Origin: Candidatus Pullichristensenella stercorigallinarum | Lineage (GTDB): Bacteria; Bacillota; Clostridia; Christensenellales; Aristaeellaceae | Reading direction: 5' to 3' | Length of the DNA stretch: 64,000 nt | Assembly (NCBI GenBank): GCA_018712945.1 | Contig: DVFZ01000033.1 | Location: forward strand, 43,795 to 107,794 | In this document: positions 55,356 to 64,000 of the stretch, one piece after another | Position numbering within the stretch: position 1 is the stretch's first letter | How the letters are laid out: the number at the start of each line of letters is the position of its first letter | The notes under the pieces: model-generated | The model's database searches: none | What the model was told of the DNA's origin: nothing | Seen by the model: only the letters and a program-made list of their open reading frames with translations | Made by a program: the position numbers and the translations under genes

Positions 55356-57435
55356 AAAACCATCAGTTGCCCAGAGTTTGGCGGCGGTGATCGGTGCAAC
55401 TGCCCGTAAGGACGGGTATCTGGAAGGCGGTGGCTGGCGTGTCAGCTGGTGTGTGGGCCATCTGGCCGGTCTTGCGGACGCAGACAGCTATGACCCCAAG
55501 TACGCAAAGTGGCGATATGATGACCTGCCTATTCTGCCGGAGCATTGGCAGATGGTGGTGGGAAAGGATAAGAAAAAGCAGTTTGATATTCTCAAAAAGC
55601 TGATGAACGCCCCGGATGTGACGGAGGTGGTAAATGCCTGTGATGCCGGACGCGAGGGCGAGCTGATCTTCCGAAGTGTCTATGAGCTGGCAGGCTGCCA
55701 AAAGCCGATGAAAAGGCTCTGGATTTCTTCGATGGAGGACTCCGCCATAAGGGAGGGCTTTGCAAACCTGCGCCCCGGTGCGGACTATGACGGGCTTCGG
55801 GATGCTGCTCTTTGCCGCGCTAAGGCCGACTGGCTGGTGGGAATCAATGCCACAAGGCTGTTTTCCGTGCTGTACCACCGCACCCTCAATATCGGGCGCG
55901 TGATGTCCCCAACGCTGGCGCTCATTGTCCAGCGAGAAGCTGAGATCGACACCTTTAAGCCGGTTCCCTTTTATACCGTGGCGCTGGAGCTGCCCGGTCT
56001 TACCGTATCCGGGGAGCGCATGAGTGACCGAGCAAGCGCAGAGCAGCTGAAAGAAGCCTGTCAGGGTGCAGCTGTCACAATCAAAAAGGTGGAGTGCAAG
56101 GAAAAGTCCGAAAAGCCGCCTGCCCTCTATGACCTGACTACTCTGCAAAGAGATGCCAACCGCCTGCTTGGATTTACAGCTCAGCAGACCCTGGACTATC
56201 TGCAAAGCCTGTATGAAAAGAAGCTCTGCACCTATCCCCGTACTGACAGCCGCTATCTGACCGGTGATATGGCAGACAGCCTGCCGGTGCTGGTCAATCT
56301 GGTTGCCAATGCTATGCCGTTTCGCAAAGGGATCGCCATTACCTGTGATCCGCAGACAGTCATCAACGATAAGAAAGTAACCGACCACCACGCAGTAATC
56401 CCTACCAGAAATCTCAAGGATGCAGACCTTTCTGCCCTTCCTGCGGGAGAAAAAGCGGTGCTGGAGCTGGTGGCCCTGCGTCTGCTGTGTGCCGTAGCCC
56501 AGCCCCATATCTATTCGGAAACCGTTGTGATTGCAGCGTGTGCCGGTGGGGAGTTTACCGCCAAAGGAAAAACAGTGAAGCACCCCGGATGGAAAGCGCT
56601 GGAGGACGCTTACCGTGCCAAAATGAAGGATGCAGAGCCGAAAAAAGAGGGTGCAGAGAAAGCCCTGCCGGAGCTGACCGAAGGACAGACCCTTTCGGTT
56701 TCTGCGGCAATCGTCAAAGAAGGCAAAAGCAGTCCGCCTCAGCACTTTACGGAGGACACCCTATTGTCCGCGATGGAGACTGCCGGAAAAGAGGATATGC
56801 CGGAGGATGCCGAACGAAAAGGTCTGGGGACACCGGCCACTCGTGCCGGTATTTTGGAAAAGCTGGTATCTGCCGGTTTTCTGGAACGAAAAAAGAGCAG
56901 GAAAACGGTGCAGCTTCTCCCTTCCCACGATGCAGTCTCCCTGATAACAGTCTTGCCGGAACAGCTGCAATCGCCGCTTCTGACTGCCGAGTGGGAGTAC
57001 CGCCTGGGAGAGATCGAGCGCGGGCAGCTTGCCCCGGAGGAGTTTCTGGACGGGATCAGCACCATGCTGAAAGATCTGGTGGGAACTTATCAGGTCATCA
57101 AGGGAACCGAGTACCTGTTCACTCCGCCCCGTGAGGTGGTGGGCAAATGCCCCCGCTGCGGCGGTGAAGTTGCAGAATTGCAAAAAGGCTTCTTCTGTCA
57201 GAATGATTCTTGCAAATTTGCAATCTGGAAAAATAACAAATGGTGGGCTGCCAAGAAAAAACAGCCCACCAAGGCTGTGGTGTCTGCACTGCTGAAAGAT
57301 GGCCGTGTCCGTGTAACGGGCCTATATTCGGAGAAAACCGGAAAGACCTACGATGCCGCTGTGGTTTTGGAGGATGATGGACAGTACGCTAACTTCAAGC
57401 TGGAATTTGACCAGCGGAAAGGAGGCAGCCGATGA
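55336..57435 (+). CDS. topB: DNA topoisomerase III
   Basis: 'KLVIAEKPSVAQSLAAVIG', 'VNACDAGREGELIFR', 'RLWISSMEDSAIREGF', 'CTYPRTDSRYLTGDM'; C-terminal zinc finger. Confidence 0.95.
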   Translation: MKLVIAEKPSVAQSLAAVIGATARKDGYLEGGGWRVSWCVGHLAGLADADSYDPKYAKWRYDDLPILPEHWQMVVGKDKKKQFDILKKLMNAPDVTEVVNACDAGREGELIFRSVYELAGCQKPMKRLWISSMEDSAIREGFANLRPGADYDGLRDAALCRAKADWLVGINATRLFSVLYHRTLNIGRVMSPTLALIVQREAEIDTFKPVPFYTVALELPGLTVSGERMSDRASAEQLKEACQGAAVTIKKVECKEKSEKPPALYDLTTLQRDANRLLGFTAQQTLDYLQSLYEKKLCTYPRTDSRYLTGDMADSLPVLVNLVANAMPFRKGIAITCDPQTVINDKKVTDHHAVIPTRNLKDADLSALPAGEKAVLELVALRLLCAVAQPHIYSETVVIAACAGGEFTAKGKTVKHPGWKALEDAYRAKMKDAEPKKEGAEKALPELTEGQTLSVSAAIVKEGKSSPPQHFTEDTLLSAMETAGKEDMPEDAERKGLGTPATRAGILEKLVSAGFLERKKSRKTVQLLPSHDAVSLITVLPEQLQSPLLTAEWEYRLGEIERGQLAPEEFLDGISTMLKDLVGTYQVIKGTEYLFTPPREVVGKCPRCGGEVAELQKGFFCQNDSCKFAIWKNNKWWAAKKKQPTKAVVSALLKDGRVRVTGLYSEKTGKTYDAAVVLEDDGQYANFKLEFDQRKGGSR

Positions 57436-57710
57436 AGCTCTCTTTAGCGGAACGAGAAACCATTCTCCTCTATAACCAGGCAGAACCAATGGCTGAGGTC
57501 TACACCCATGATCCCCGTCTGATGGAGAAGCTGGAACTGCTGGCAAAAAAGCACCCCGACCAGATTACCCGAAAGGATGCCCATAACTTTACCGTCCCCA
57601 AGCGGTGTGTATCAGTCAGGGAGCCATACAGCGCAGAACGCCGCAAAGCTGCCAGTGAGCGTGCGAAAGCTGCCGGATACCAGCCCCCTGTGAGAAAGGC
57701 CGGCAGTTAA
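57432..57710 (+). CDS. Conserved small ICE hypothetical protein
   Basis: 92 aa, 4-bp overlap with topB. Confidence 0.65.
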   Translation: MKLSLAERETILLYNQAEPMAEVYTHDPRLMEKLELLAKKHPDQITRKDAHNFTVPKRCVSVREPYSAERRKAASERAKAAGYQPPVRKAGS

Positions 57711-57716
57711 AGGCAC

Positions 57717-60700
57717 ATGGCAGAGAATGTATTTGAAGCAGTCAAGCAGTCGGTCAGCACCAGAGAAGCGGCAGAGTTTTACGGGATAAAAGTCAGTCGA
57801 ACTGGCATGGCCTGCTGTCCATTTCACGATGATAAGAACCCCAGTATGAAGGTAGACCAGCGTTACCACTGCTTTGGATGCGGTGCAGATGGGGATGTGA
57901 TCGACTTTACCGCAAAACTCTTTGACCTCTCCCCAAAAGAAGCGGCGGAGAAACTGGCACAGGACTTTGGCCTGATCTATGACAGTCAGGCCCCTCCCCG
58001 CAGGAGGTATGTCCGGCAGAAAACCGAGGCACAGCAGTTTCGGGAGGACCGGCAGAGGTGTTATCGCATACTGTCCGATTACTACTATCTGCTGAAAAAA
58101 TGGGAGGCCGACAATTCTCCCCAGACACCGGAGGAAGAACCGCACACCCGCTTTGTGGAAGCAATCCATAAGAAAACCTATGTGGAGTACCTGCTGGATC
58201 TTTTTCTTTATGAAAGTGAAGAAGAACAAAAGGCATGGATTGCAGAACACACAGCAGAAATCACACACTTGGAAAGGAGATTGAAAATCATGGCTGAGAA
58301 CAAACCCACCAACCGAGAACGACTAAGGGAAATCACAGACGGCATCGAGCAGGGCATCAAGGAACTGTTTGAGAGTGAAAAGTATATGCGCTATCTGTCC
58401 GTTATGTCCCGCTTCCACCGCTATTCGGTAAACAACACCATGCTCATCTATATGCAGAAGCCGGACGCCACTTTGGTAGCCGGATACAATAAGTGGAAAG
58501 ACCAGTTTGAGCGTCATGTTAAAAAGGGAGAGCATGGCATTACCATCATCGCCCCCACACCGTACAAGAAGAAAATCGAGGAGCAGAAACTGGACCCGGA
58601 TACCAAGGCTCCGATTCTGGATAAAGACGGAAAGATCATCACAGAGGAAAAAGAAATCGAAATCCCCATGTTCCGCCCGGTCAAGGTCTTTGATGTGAGC
58701 CAGACTGATGGGAAACCTTTGCCGGAGCTTGCTTCCTCCCTTTCCGGCAATGTACCAAATTATGAGGCATTCATGGAGGCCCTGCGCCGCAGCGTGCCGG
58801 TGCCGATCACTTTTGAAGCAATGGCCGCCGATACGGACGGTTATTTTTCTGCCGATCATCAGAAAATCGCCATTCGTCAGGGCATGAGTGAGGTGCAGAC
58901 GGTTTCAGCCACAGTACACGAGATTGCCCACAGCAAGCTCCACAATCAGAAAAAGATTCAGATTGCCAATGACGAGCAATATCAGGAGATCGAGATGTTT
59001 GATAAACCCGGTCTGTTCTCCAACGGGCGGATTGCCCGTGATGATTTGCCGGAGGGCGTTTATTGCTATGACCTGCGCGGTTCTGACTACGACCCCGGAG
59101 AGCCGGTCTGTGTAGAAGAACGAGTGGTTGTAAACCATGCAGGTTCCGTTCTGCTGACAGAGCCGCTGGAGCTGGCGGAAGATGGACGCCTGATGCTGAC
59201 CGAGGAAGAAGGGCTGAATTTTGTTGGCGGCTTTTCTACCCTCGCCCAGTTTTTGCAAGAACAGAGGAAAGACCGCCACACGGAGGAAGTGGAGGCTGAA
59301 AGCATCTCCTATGCAGTCTGCAAGTATTTTGGCATCGAGACCGGAGAAAACAGCTTCGGCTATATTGCAAGCTGGAGTCGGGGCAAGGAACTGAAAGAGC
59401 TGAGAGCCAGTTTGGAGACCATCAATAAGACCTCCGGCACTTTGATCTCTGACATTGAGCGCCACTATAAGGAAATCTGCAAAGAGCGTGGAATTGACCC
59501 CAATGCAAAGGCAGAGCCGGAAACCGCCCCGATAGAGCAGCCGACCGGCAATCTAACCTACTATGTAGCAGAGTGCATGGAGTTTCCAAACCTCGGAGAA
59601 TACCACGATAACCTGTCTTTGGAGGAAGCGGTCCGCATTTATCAGGAAATTCCGGCAGAGCGAATGAACGGGATCAAGGGCATTGGTTTTGAGCTGAAAG
59701 ACGGAAGCGACTATGAAGGACCTTTTCCGATTTTGACCGGGCAGACCATTGACCTGGATACCATCCAGGCAATCGACTATTACCGTGACAATCCGCTGGT
59801 GCAGAAAGCGGTAAAGGAACTGGCGGCGGCCATACCGGAAATGGAGGTGCTGGGGGCGGACGCCAACCAGCAGGAGGCTTTGTTTCTGATCGACGATGCC
59901 ACCTATCTTCATATCCAGCCCTGTGACAGCGGCTGGGATTATACCCTTTATGATGCTGCGTCCATGAAAGAGATGGATGGCGGTCAGATGGATATGCCGG
60001 AGCTTTCCCGCATGAAGGCAGTTCTTCAGATTTGTGATGACAACGATTTGGGCAGAGACTCGGTAAAATACGCACCGTTGTCCATGATTGAGACCTTGCA
60101 GGAAGCTGCCTATCAGCAGATGCAGGCAGAGGTCGGTCAGATGGCCGCTTCTTCCCAGCTGCCGGAGGCACAGGAGCAGGCACTGGATGAATACCCCATG
60201 CCCGATGAGCAGGTCTCCACACCGGATATGCAGGAATACGGCTACTCCTATGATGGGATGCTTCCTGTTACCAGAGAACGGGCGCTGGAACTGGATGCCG
60301 CCGATTTGACCGTCTATGTGCTGCATGAGGATAATACGGAGAGCATGGTGTTTGACCCGCAGGAAATCATGGATCATGGCGGTCTTTTTGGCGTGGATCG
60401 TGAGGAATGGGAGAAAAGCCCTCAGTTCCACGAAAAGGTCATGGAGCGTCAGGAACATCAGCAGGAACGAGAACAGGCATTTCTCTCCCAGAACAGAGAT
60501 TGCTTTGCCATCTATCAGGTAAGCCGTGACGATCCGCAGAATGTGCGCTTTATGAATCTGGACTGGTTAAAGTCCCATGGCATTTCCATAGACCGCAGCA
60601 ATTATGACCTAATCTACACCGCTCCGCTGAGTGAGTCTGGCACTGTGCCGGAGCAGCTGGAAAAACTCTATCAGCAATTCAATCTGGAAAAACCTGTGGA

Positions 60701-61085
60701 CTATCACAGCCCCTCCATGAGCGTCAGCGACATCGTTGCGATCAAGCAGGACGGTAAGGTATCCTGTCATTACTGTGACAGCGTTGGTTTTACCCAGATA
60801 CCCGGATTCTTGCCGCAAAATCCGCTGAAAAATGCGGAGATGGCCGTGGAGGACGATTACGGCATGATCGACGGCATCATCAACAATGGCACAAAAGAGC
60901 CTACGGTGGCAGAGCTGGAACAGCAGGCCCGAAGCGGTCAGCCCATTTCCCTGATGGACTTGGCTGACGCCGTTCATAGGGAGGAACGGGAAAAGAAAAA
61001 ATCCGTTGTGGATCAGCTGAAAAGCCAGCCCAAAGCAGAACACAAAAAGACAGCACCCAAAAAGAGTGCGGAAAGGGAGATTTAA
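57717..61085 (+). CDS. CHC2 zinc-finger primase-like domain fused to ArdC-N/LtrC-like polyvalent protein
   Basis: N-term 'GMACCPFHDDKNPSMKVDQRYHCFGCGADGDVIDF' (CHC2); then 'YLSVMSRFHRYSVNNTMLIYMQKPDATLVAGYNKWKDQFERHVKKGEHGI' (ArdC-N-like), 'ATVHEIAHSKLHN' (HExxH). Confidence 0.88.
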   Translation: MAENVFEAVKQSVSTREAAEFYGIKVSRTGMACCPFHDDKNPSMKVDQRYHCFGCGADGDVIDFTAKLFDLSPKEAAEKLAQDFGLIYDSQAPPRRRYVRQKTEAQQFREDRQRCYRILSDYYYLLKKWEADNSPQTPEEEPHTRFVEAIHKKTYVEYLLDLFLYESEEEQKAWIAEHTAEITHLERRLKIMAENKPTNRERLREITDGIEQGIKELFESEKYMRYLSVMSRFHRYSVNNTMLIYMQKPDATLVAGYNKWKDQFERHVKKGEHGITIIAPTPYKKKIEEQKLDPDTKAPILDKDGKIITEEKEIEIPMFRPVKVFDVSQTDGKPLPELASSLSGNVPNYEAFMEALRRSVPVPITFEAMAADTDGYFSADHQKIAIRQGMSEVQTVSATVHEIAHSKLHNQKKIQIANDEQYQEIEMFDKPGLFSNGRIARDDLPEGVYCYDLRGSDYDPGEPVCVEERVVVNHAGSVLLTEPLELAEDGRLMLTEEEGLNFVGGFSTLAQFLQEQRKDRHTEEVEAESISYAVCKYFGIETGENSFGYIASWSRGKELKELRASLETINKTSGTLISDIERHYKEICKERGIDPNAKAEPETAPIEQPTGNLTYYVAECMEFPNLGEYHDNLSLEEAVRIYQEIPAERMNGIKGIGFELKDGSDYEGPFPILTGQTIDLDTIQAIDYYRDNPLVQKAVKELAAAIPEMEVLGADANQQEALFLIDDATYLHIQPCDSGWDYTLYDAASMKEMDGGQMDMPELSRMKAVLQICDDNDLGRDSVKYAPLSMIETLQEAAYQQMQAEVGQMAASSQLPEAQEQALDEYPMPDEQVSTPDMQEYGYSYDGMLPVTRERALELDAADLTVYVLHEDNTESMVFDPQEIMDHGGLFGVDREEWEKSPQFHEKVMERQEHQQEREQAFLSQNRDCFAIYQVSRDDPQNVRFMNLDWLKSHGISIDRSNYDLIYTAPLSESGTVPEQLEKLYQQFNLEKPVDYHSPSMSVSDIVAIKQDGKVSCHYCDSVGFTQIPGFLPQNPLKNAEMAVEDDYGMIDGIINNGTKEPTVAELEQQARSGQPISLMDLADAVHREEREKKKSVVDQLKSQPKAEHKKTAPKKSAEREI

Positions 61086-61086
61086 T

Positions 61087-61302
61087 ATGGGAAACTTTAC
61101 TTTTGAGGAAATGAACCTGATGTGCATTTACAATACCGGCAGCCGCACCGGATTGATCGACAGCCTGCGTGAGATGCGCGGCGAGCTTTCGCCGGAGGAA
61201 ACGGAACTGAGGGAACTGACCGACAGCACCCTTACGAAGCTCTGTGCGATGACCGATGAGGACTTTGCCCAGCTGGAGCTGTACCCGGATTTTGACCAGT
61301 AA
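61087..61302 (+). CDS. Transposon-transfer assisting (TTRAP) family protein
   Basis: 'FTFEEMNLMCIYNTGSRTGLIDSLREMRGELSPEETELRELTDSTLTKLCAMTDEDFAQLELYPDFDQ'. Confidence 0.82.
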   Translation: MGNFTFEEMNLMCIYNTGSRTGLIDSLREMRGELSPEETELRELTDSTLTKLCAMTDEDFAQLELYPDFDQ

Positions 61303-61379
61303 ACACCATAACCGCAGGGATGGGGTGGCAATTTGCCACCCCACCTTTTACCCCAAAACCGAAAGGAGGACAGAACACC

Positions 61380-64000
61380 ATGCCAACCAAAGCTGAACTA
61401 TATGCACAGATGGCGGACAAGGTGGCAACACAGCTCACGGGGAGCTGGCAGGAATGGGCGGGATTTCTCACCACTGCTTCCCGTCTTTACAAGTACCCGT
61501 TCCATGAGCAGCTGATGATCTACGCCCAGCGACCGGACGCCACCGCCTGTGCAGAGTACGATTTGTGGAATGAAAAGATGGGCCGGTATGTAAGACGCGG
61601 CTCCAAGGGGATCGCTCTGGTGGACGATTCCGGGGACAGACCGCGCCTGCGCTATGTCTTTGACATTTCCGACACCGGAACCCGTGAACATTCCCGCACT
61701 CCCTGGCTGTGGCAGCTGGAGGAGCGCCATCTGGATTCGGTGCAGGCCATGCTGGAGCGCACCTACGATGTTTCCGGTGAATACCTTGCCGGACAGCTCA
61801 CCGAGGTAGCCGGAAAACTGGCTGAGGAATACTGGACAGAGCATCAGCAGGACTTTTTCTATATCGTTGACGGTTCCTTTTTGGAGGAATATGATGAGTA
61901 TAACATCGGAGTGCAGTTTAAGGCAGCCGCCACCGTCAGCATCACTTATGCTTTGATGTCCCGCTGCGGACTGGAGCCGGAACGCTACTTCGACCACGAA
62001 GATTTCATGGCGATCTTTGATTTCAACACCCCGTCCACCATCGGGGCGCTGGGAACAGCGGTCAGCCAGATCAACCAGCAGGTGCTGCGGCAGATCGGCG
62101 TTACCGTCCGAAATGCAGAGCGCGAAGCCAACCAAGAAAGGAGCAAGCAAGATGAACAATCCCATGACCTACATCCAGAACGGAGACTATCTGATTCCCG
62201 ACCTGAAGCTGAGCCAGCAGCCGGAGAAACCCCTGGGCAAGTACGGAAGGATGAGGAAAACCTATCTGAAGGAACACCGTCCCATCCTCTACAACCAGAT
62301 GTTGCTGAGCGAGAAGCTGTACCCGCACCTTCTGGAGATCGACGAGACCGCCCAGAACAGACTGGAGCAGATGATACCCCAGCTGGCGAAGGAAGCGGAA
62401 GCCACCGAGGAACTGAAAGCCAGCAATCCCATGAAGTGGGTGGGGCTGATGAACACCTGCAAAGCCCAGGCCGAGGAAATCCTGATGGCGGAGCTTATCA
62501 ACAGCTGACCCTAAACCTGTTCCTCTCCGAAGCGGAACAGATCCAATCCATAGATGAAGCAGAGAATGTAGCGCATACATCCTCTGCTTTTTCTTTTGCT
62601 CAAAATGACATCGACCATGTGCTGCGTTTGGGCGGCAATACAGACCGCCAGAGGGAGCGTGTGGTTGCAGCCTTTGAAAAGCAGAAAACCACCGCAGAAA
62701 TTGCCGAGATACTGAAAACGCTGTACCACGGCGGCAACGGCCTTGGCAGTGTGAGCGCATGGTATGCCGAGGATGGTATCCATCTTTCCCATGGGAAGTC
62801 TGTCCGTTATGACAGGTCTGCCCAGGTCATTTCCTGGGAGAGCGCCGCAGAGCGTATCGGAGAGCTTTTGGAGAGCGGCCAGTTTGCCTCCAATGTAGAA
62901 CTTACAGAAGCGGCAGGCTATGAACGATCCCTCCTTTCAGAAAAGCTCTGGCATCTGTACCACGATTTCAGCGAGGAAGCCAGAGAAGCCGGATATTTGT
63001 CCTGCCTGTCAGAGATCAAAGGAAATGGGTTCCCGGAGGAGACCCGCCGCCTGACGGAGCAGCTGAGTGACCCGGCTTTCCGCCAGACACTCAAGGAAGA
63101 ATACGCTGCCTTCTGGACTGCCTATCAGCAGGACCGTGACCTGTTGCGTTTTCATTACCATAGACCAAGGGAGATCTGGGAGAACCTGAAGGACCTTGAC
63201 CTGCCACGCAGGACCTTTTCTTCAGACCTTTCCCAAGTGCCAACCGTTCAGCGCTTCATTACCGAGGATGAGATTGACGCCGCCATAACCGGCGGCAGCA
63301 GTTTTGCCGGAGGAAAAGGTCGTATCTATGCCTTCTTCATGGAAAACCACACAGACAAAGAAAAAGTGAGATTCCTCAAAGACGAGTATGGCATTGGCGG
63401 ACGCTCTCATGCACTGTCCGGCGCAACACACAGCGGTGAAGATCATGACGGGAAAGGGCTGCACTATAAAAAGCAGGACTGCCCGGATGTTCACTTGAAC
63501 TGGGAAAATGTTGCCAAGCGCATTACCTCTCTTGTCCAGAAGGGCCGCTATCTTACCGAACAGGAACAGGCGCAGTATGACAAAATCCAGGCTGAAAAGG
63601 AACTGGCCGAAGAAGATGCCATCCAAGCCCAGCAGCCGGAGGTGGAGGAAGAAACTCCAAAGCCCACCCTTCGGGAGCAGTTTGAACAGTATAAGCCTGT
63701 GGTAACTGCCGCTATTTCCGAGGATGCCGCATACCGCAATGCCTGCGGTCATTCTGACCGTGAAAATGCTGTCATCGAGGGCAATGCTGCTGTGCGCCGT
63801 GCGGTCCTTGGTTCTAAGGATATGGAGCTGATCCGCCTTTATTCTGATATACCGGAGTTCCGCCAGCGTCTGCACCGGGAAGTGATCGACGAGACCTATC
63901 CAAAGCTCCATGAGCTTCTGCGCCCTCTTTCTCAGGAAGATATTGATACTGCCCTTTGTGCATGGAACGGCAATATCGAGAGTAAACACGCTGTTGTCCG
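61380..64000 (+). CDS. Giant ICE protein with N-terminal ArdC-N-like domain (helicase/methylase-type polyvalent protein), 3' truncated by the window
   Basis: ATG at 61380; frame stays open to 64000: 'FLTTASRLYKYPFHEQLMIYAQRPDATACAEYDLWNEKMGRYVRRGSKGIALV...HDGKGLHYKKQDCPDVHLNWENVAKRITSLVQKGRYL...'. Not in the ORF track because no stop lies in the window. Confidence 0.85.
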   Translation, partial: MPTKAELYAQMADKVATQLTGSWQEWAGFLTTASRLYKYPFHEQLMIYAQRPDATACAEYDLWNEKMGRYVRRGSKGIALVDDSGDRPRLRYVFDISDTGTREHSRTPWLWQLEERHLDSVQAMLERTYDVSGEYLAGQLTEVAGKLAEEYWTEHQQDFFYIVDGSFLEEYDEYNIGVQFKAAATVSITYALMSRCGLEPERYFDHEDFMAIFDFNTPSTIGALGTAVSQINQQVLRQIGVTVRNAEREANQERSKQDEQSHDLHPERRLSDSRPEAEPAAGETPGQVRKDEENLSEGTPSHPLQPDVAEREAVPAPSGDRRDRPEQTGADDTPAGEGSGSHRGTESQQSHEVGGADEHLQSPGRGNPDGGAYQQLTLNLFLSEAEQIQSIDEAENVAHTSSAFSFAQNDIDHVLRLGGNTDRQRERVVAAFEKQKTTAEIAEILKTLYHGGNGLGSVSAWYAEDGIHLSHGKSVRYDRSAQVISWESAAERIGELLESGQFASNVELTEAAGYERSLLSEKLWHLYHDFSEEAREAGYLSCLSEIKGNGFPEETRRLTEQLSDPAFRQTLKEEYAAFWTAYQQDRDLLRFHYHRPREIWENLKDLDLPRRTFSSDLSQVPTVQRFITEDEIDAAITGGSSFAGGKGRIYAFFMENHTDKEKVRFLKDEYGIGGRSHALSGATHSGEDHDGKGLHYKKQDCPDVHLNWENVAKRITSLVQKGRYLTEQEQAQYDKIQAEKELAEEDAIQAQQPEVEEETPKPTLREQFEQYKPVVTAAISEDAAYRNACGHSDRENAVIEGNAAVRRAVLGSKDMELIRLYSDIPEFRQRLHREVIDETYPKLHELLRPLSQEDIDTALCAWNGNIESKHAVV
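62152..62508 (+). CDS. tnpV: TnpV-like protein, nested out of frame (+1) within the giant ORF
   Basis: MNNPMTYIQNGDYLIPDLKLSQQPEKPLGKYGRMRKTYLKEHRPILYNQMLLSEKLYPHLLEIDETAQNRLEQMIPQLAKEAEATEELKASNPMKWVGLMNTCKAQAEEILMAELINS; RBS aaggagc before ATG. Confidence 0.85.
   Translation: MNNPMTYIQNGDYLIPDLKLSQQPEKPLGKYGRMRKTYLKEHRPILYNQMLLSEKLYPHLLEIDETAQNRLEQMIPQLAKEAEATEELKASNPMKWVGLMNTCKAQAEEILMAELINS

Larger units (their letters stand above)
39060..64000. mobile_element. Integrative conjugative element (Tn1549/CD1115-like family), left part; right end beyond the window
   Basis: Contiguous block of parA/parB, PcfB, VirD4, Maff2, VirB6-like, PrgI, VirB4, CHAP, DUF4315/4366, topB, CHC2/ArdC-like, TTRAP and TnpV genes immediately after rpsI; visible shift from GC-rich to more balanced composition. 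Confidence 0.9.

Noticed and set aside
1-64000. CRISPR arrays, tRNA or rRNA genes
   Set aside because: No regularly spaced repeats with unique spacers, no cloverleaf or rRNA signatures noticed by eye; a tRNAscan/Infernal run would be decisive.

Overview
The window splits into two parts. (1) About 1-39,000 is GC-rich chromosomal DNA from an anaerobic, spore-forming Clostridia-like Firmicute, indicated by gpr, yunB, a spoIIQ-like gene, 2-hydroxyacyl-CoA dehydratase activases and 4Fe-4S oxidoreductases. Housekeeping genes recognised include addA (partial), glnS, holA, comEC, a short uvrA-like gene, nadC, rpsT, a PBP1A and rplM-rpsI. (2) About 39,060 to the right edge is the left ~25 kb of an integrative conjugative element (ICE) of the Tn1549/CD1115-type family, inserted immediately downstream of rpsI. 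It carries parA/parB, a DUF6017-like replication protein, an antirepressor, PcfB, a VirD4-type coupling protein, Maff2, a TrbL/VirB6-like protein, an MT-A70 methyltransferase, PrgI, VirB4 (frameshifted), a CHAP protein, DUF4315/DUF4366 proteins, topoisomerase III, a CHC2-primase/ArdC-like fusion, a TTRAP protein, and a giant ArdC-N-containing ORF that runs off the window with a TnpV-like ORF nested out of frame inside it. Relaxase, integrase and any cargo are not in view. The strongest observations are: the nested/overprinted tnpV; the single-base frameshift separating Walker A from Walker B in virB4; a small ICE protein resembling the helical region of the element's own coupling protein; the CHC2-ArdC fusion with an internal ribosome-binding site; direct repeats and tandem terminators at the ICE left end; a MerR/TipAS promoter with a 19-bp spacer and internal dyad; and an overlapping CBS-domain / (p)ppGpp-synthetase gene pair. 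No tRNA, rRNA or CRISPR array was recognised. All identifications come from reading sequence motifs; no database search was run.
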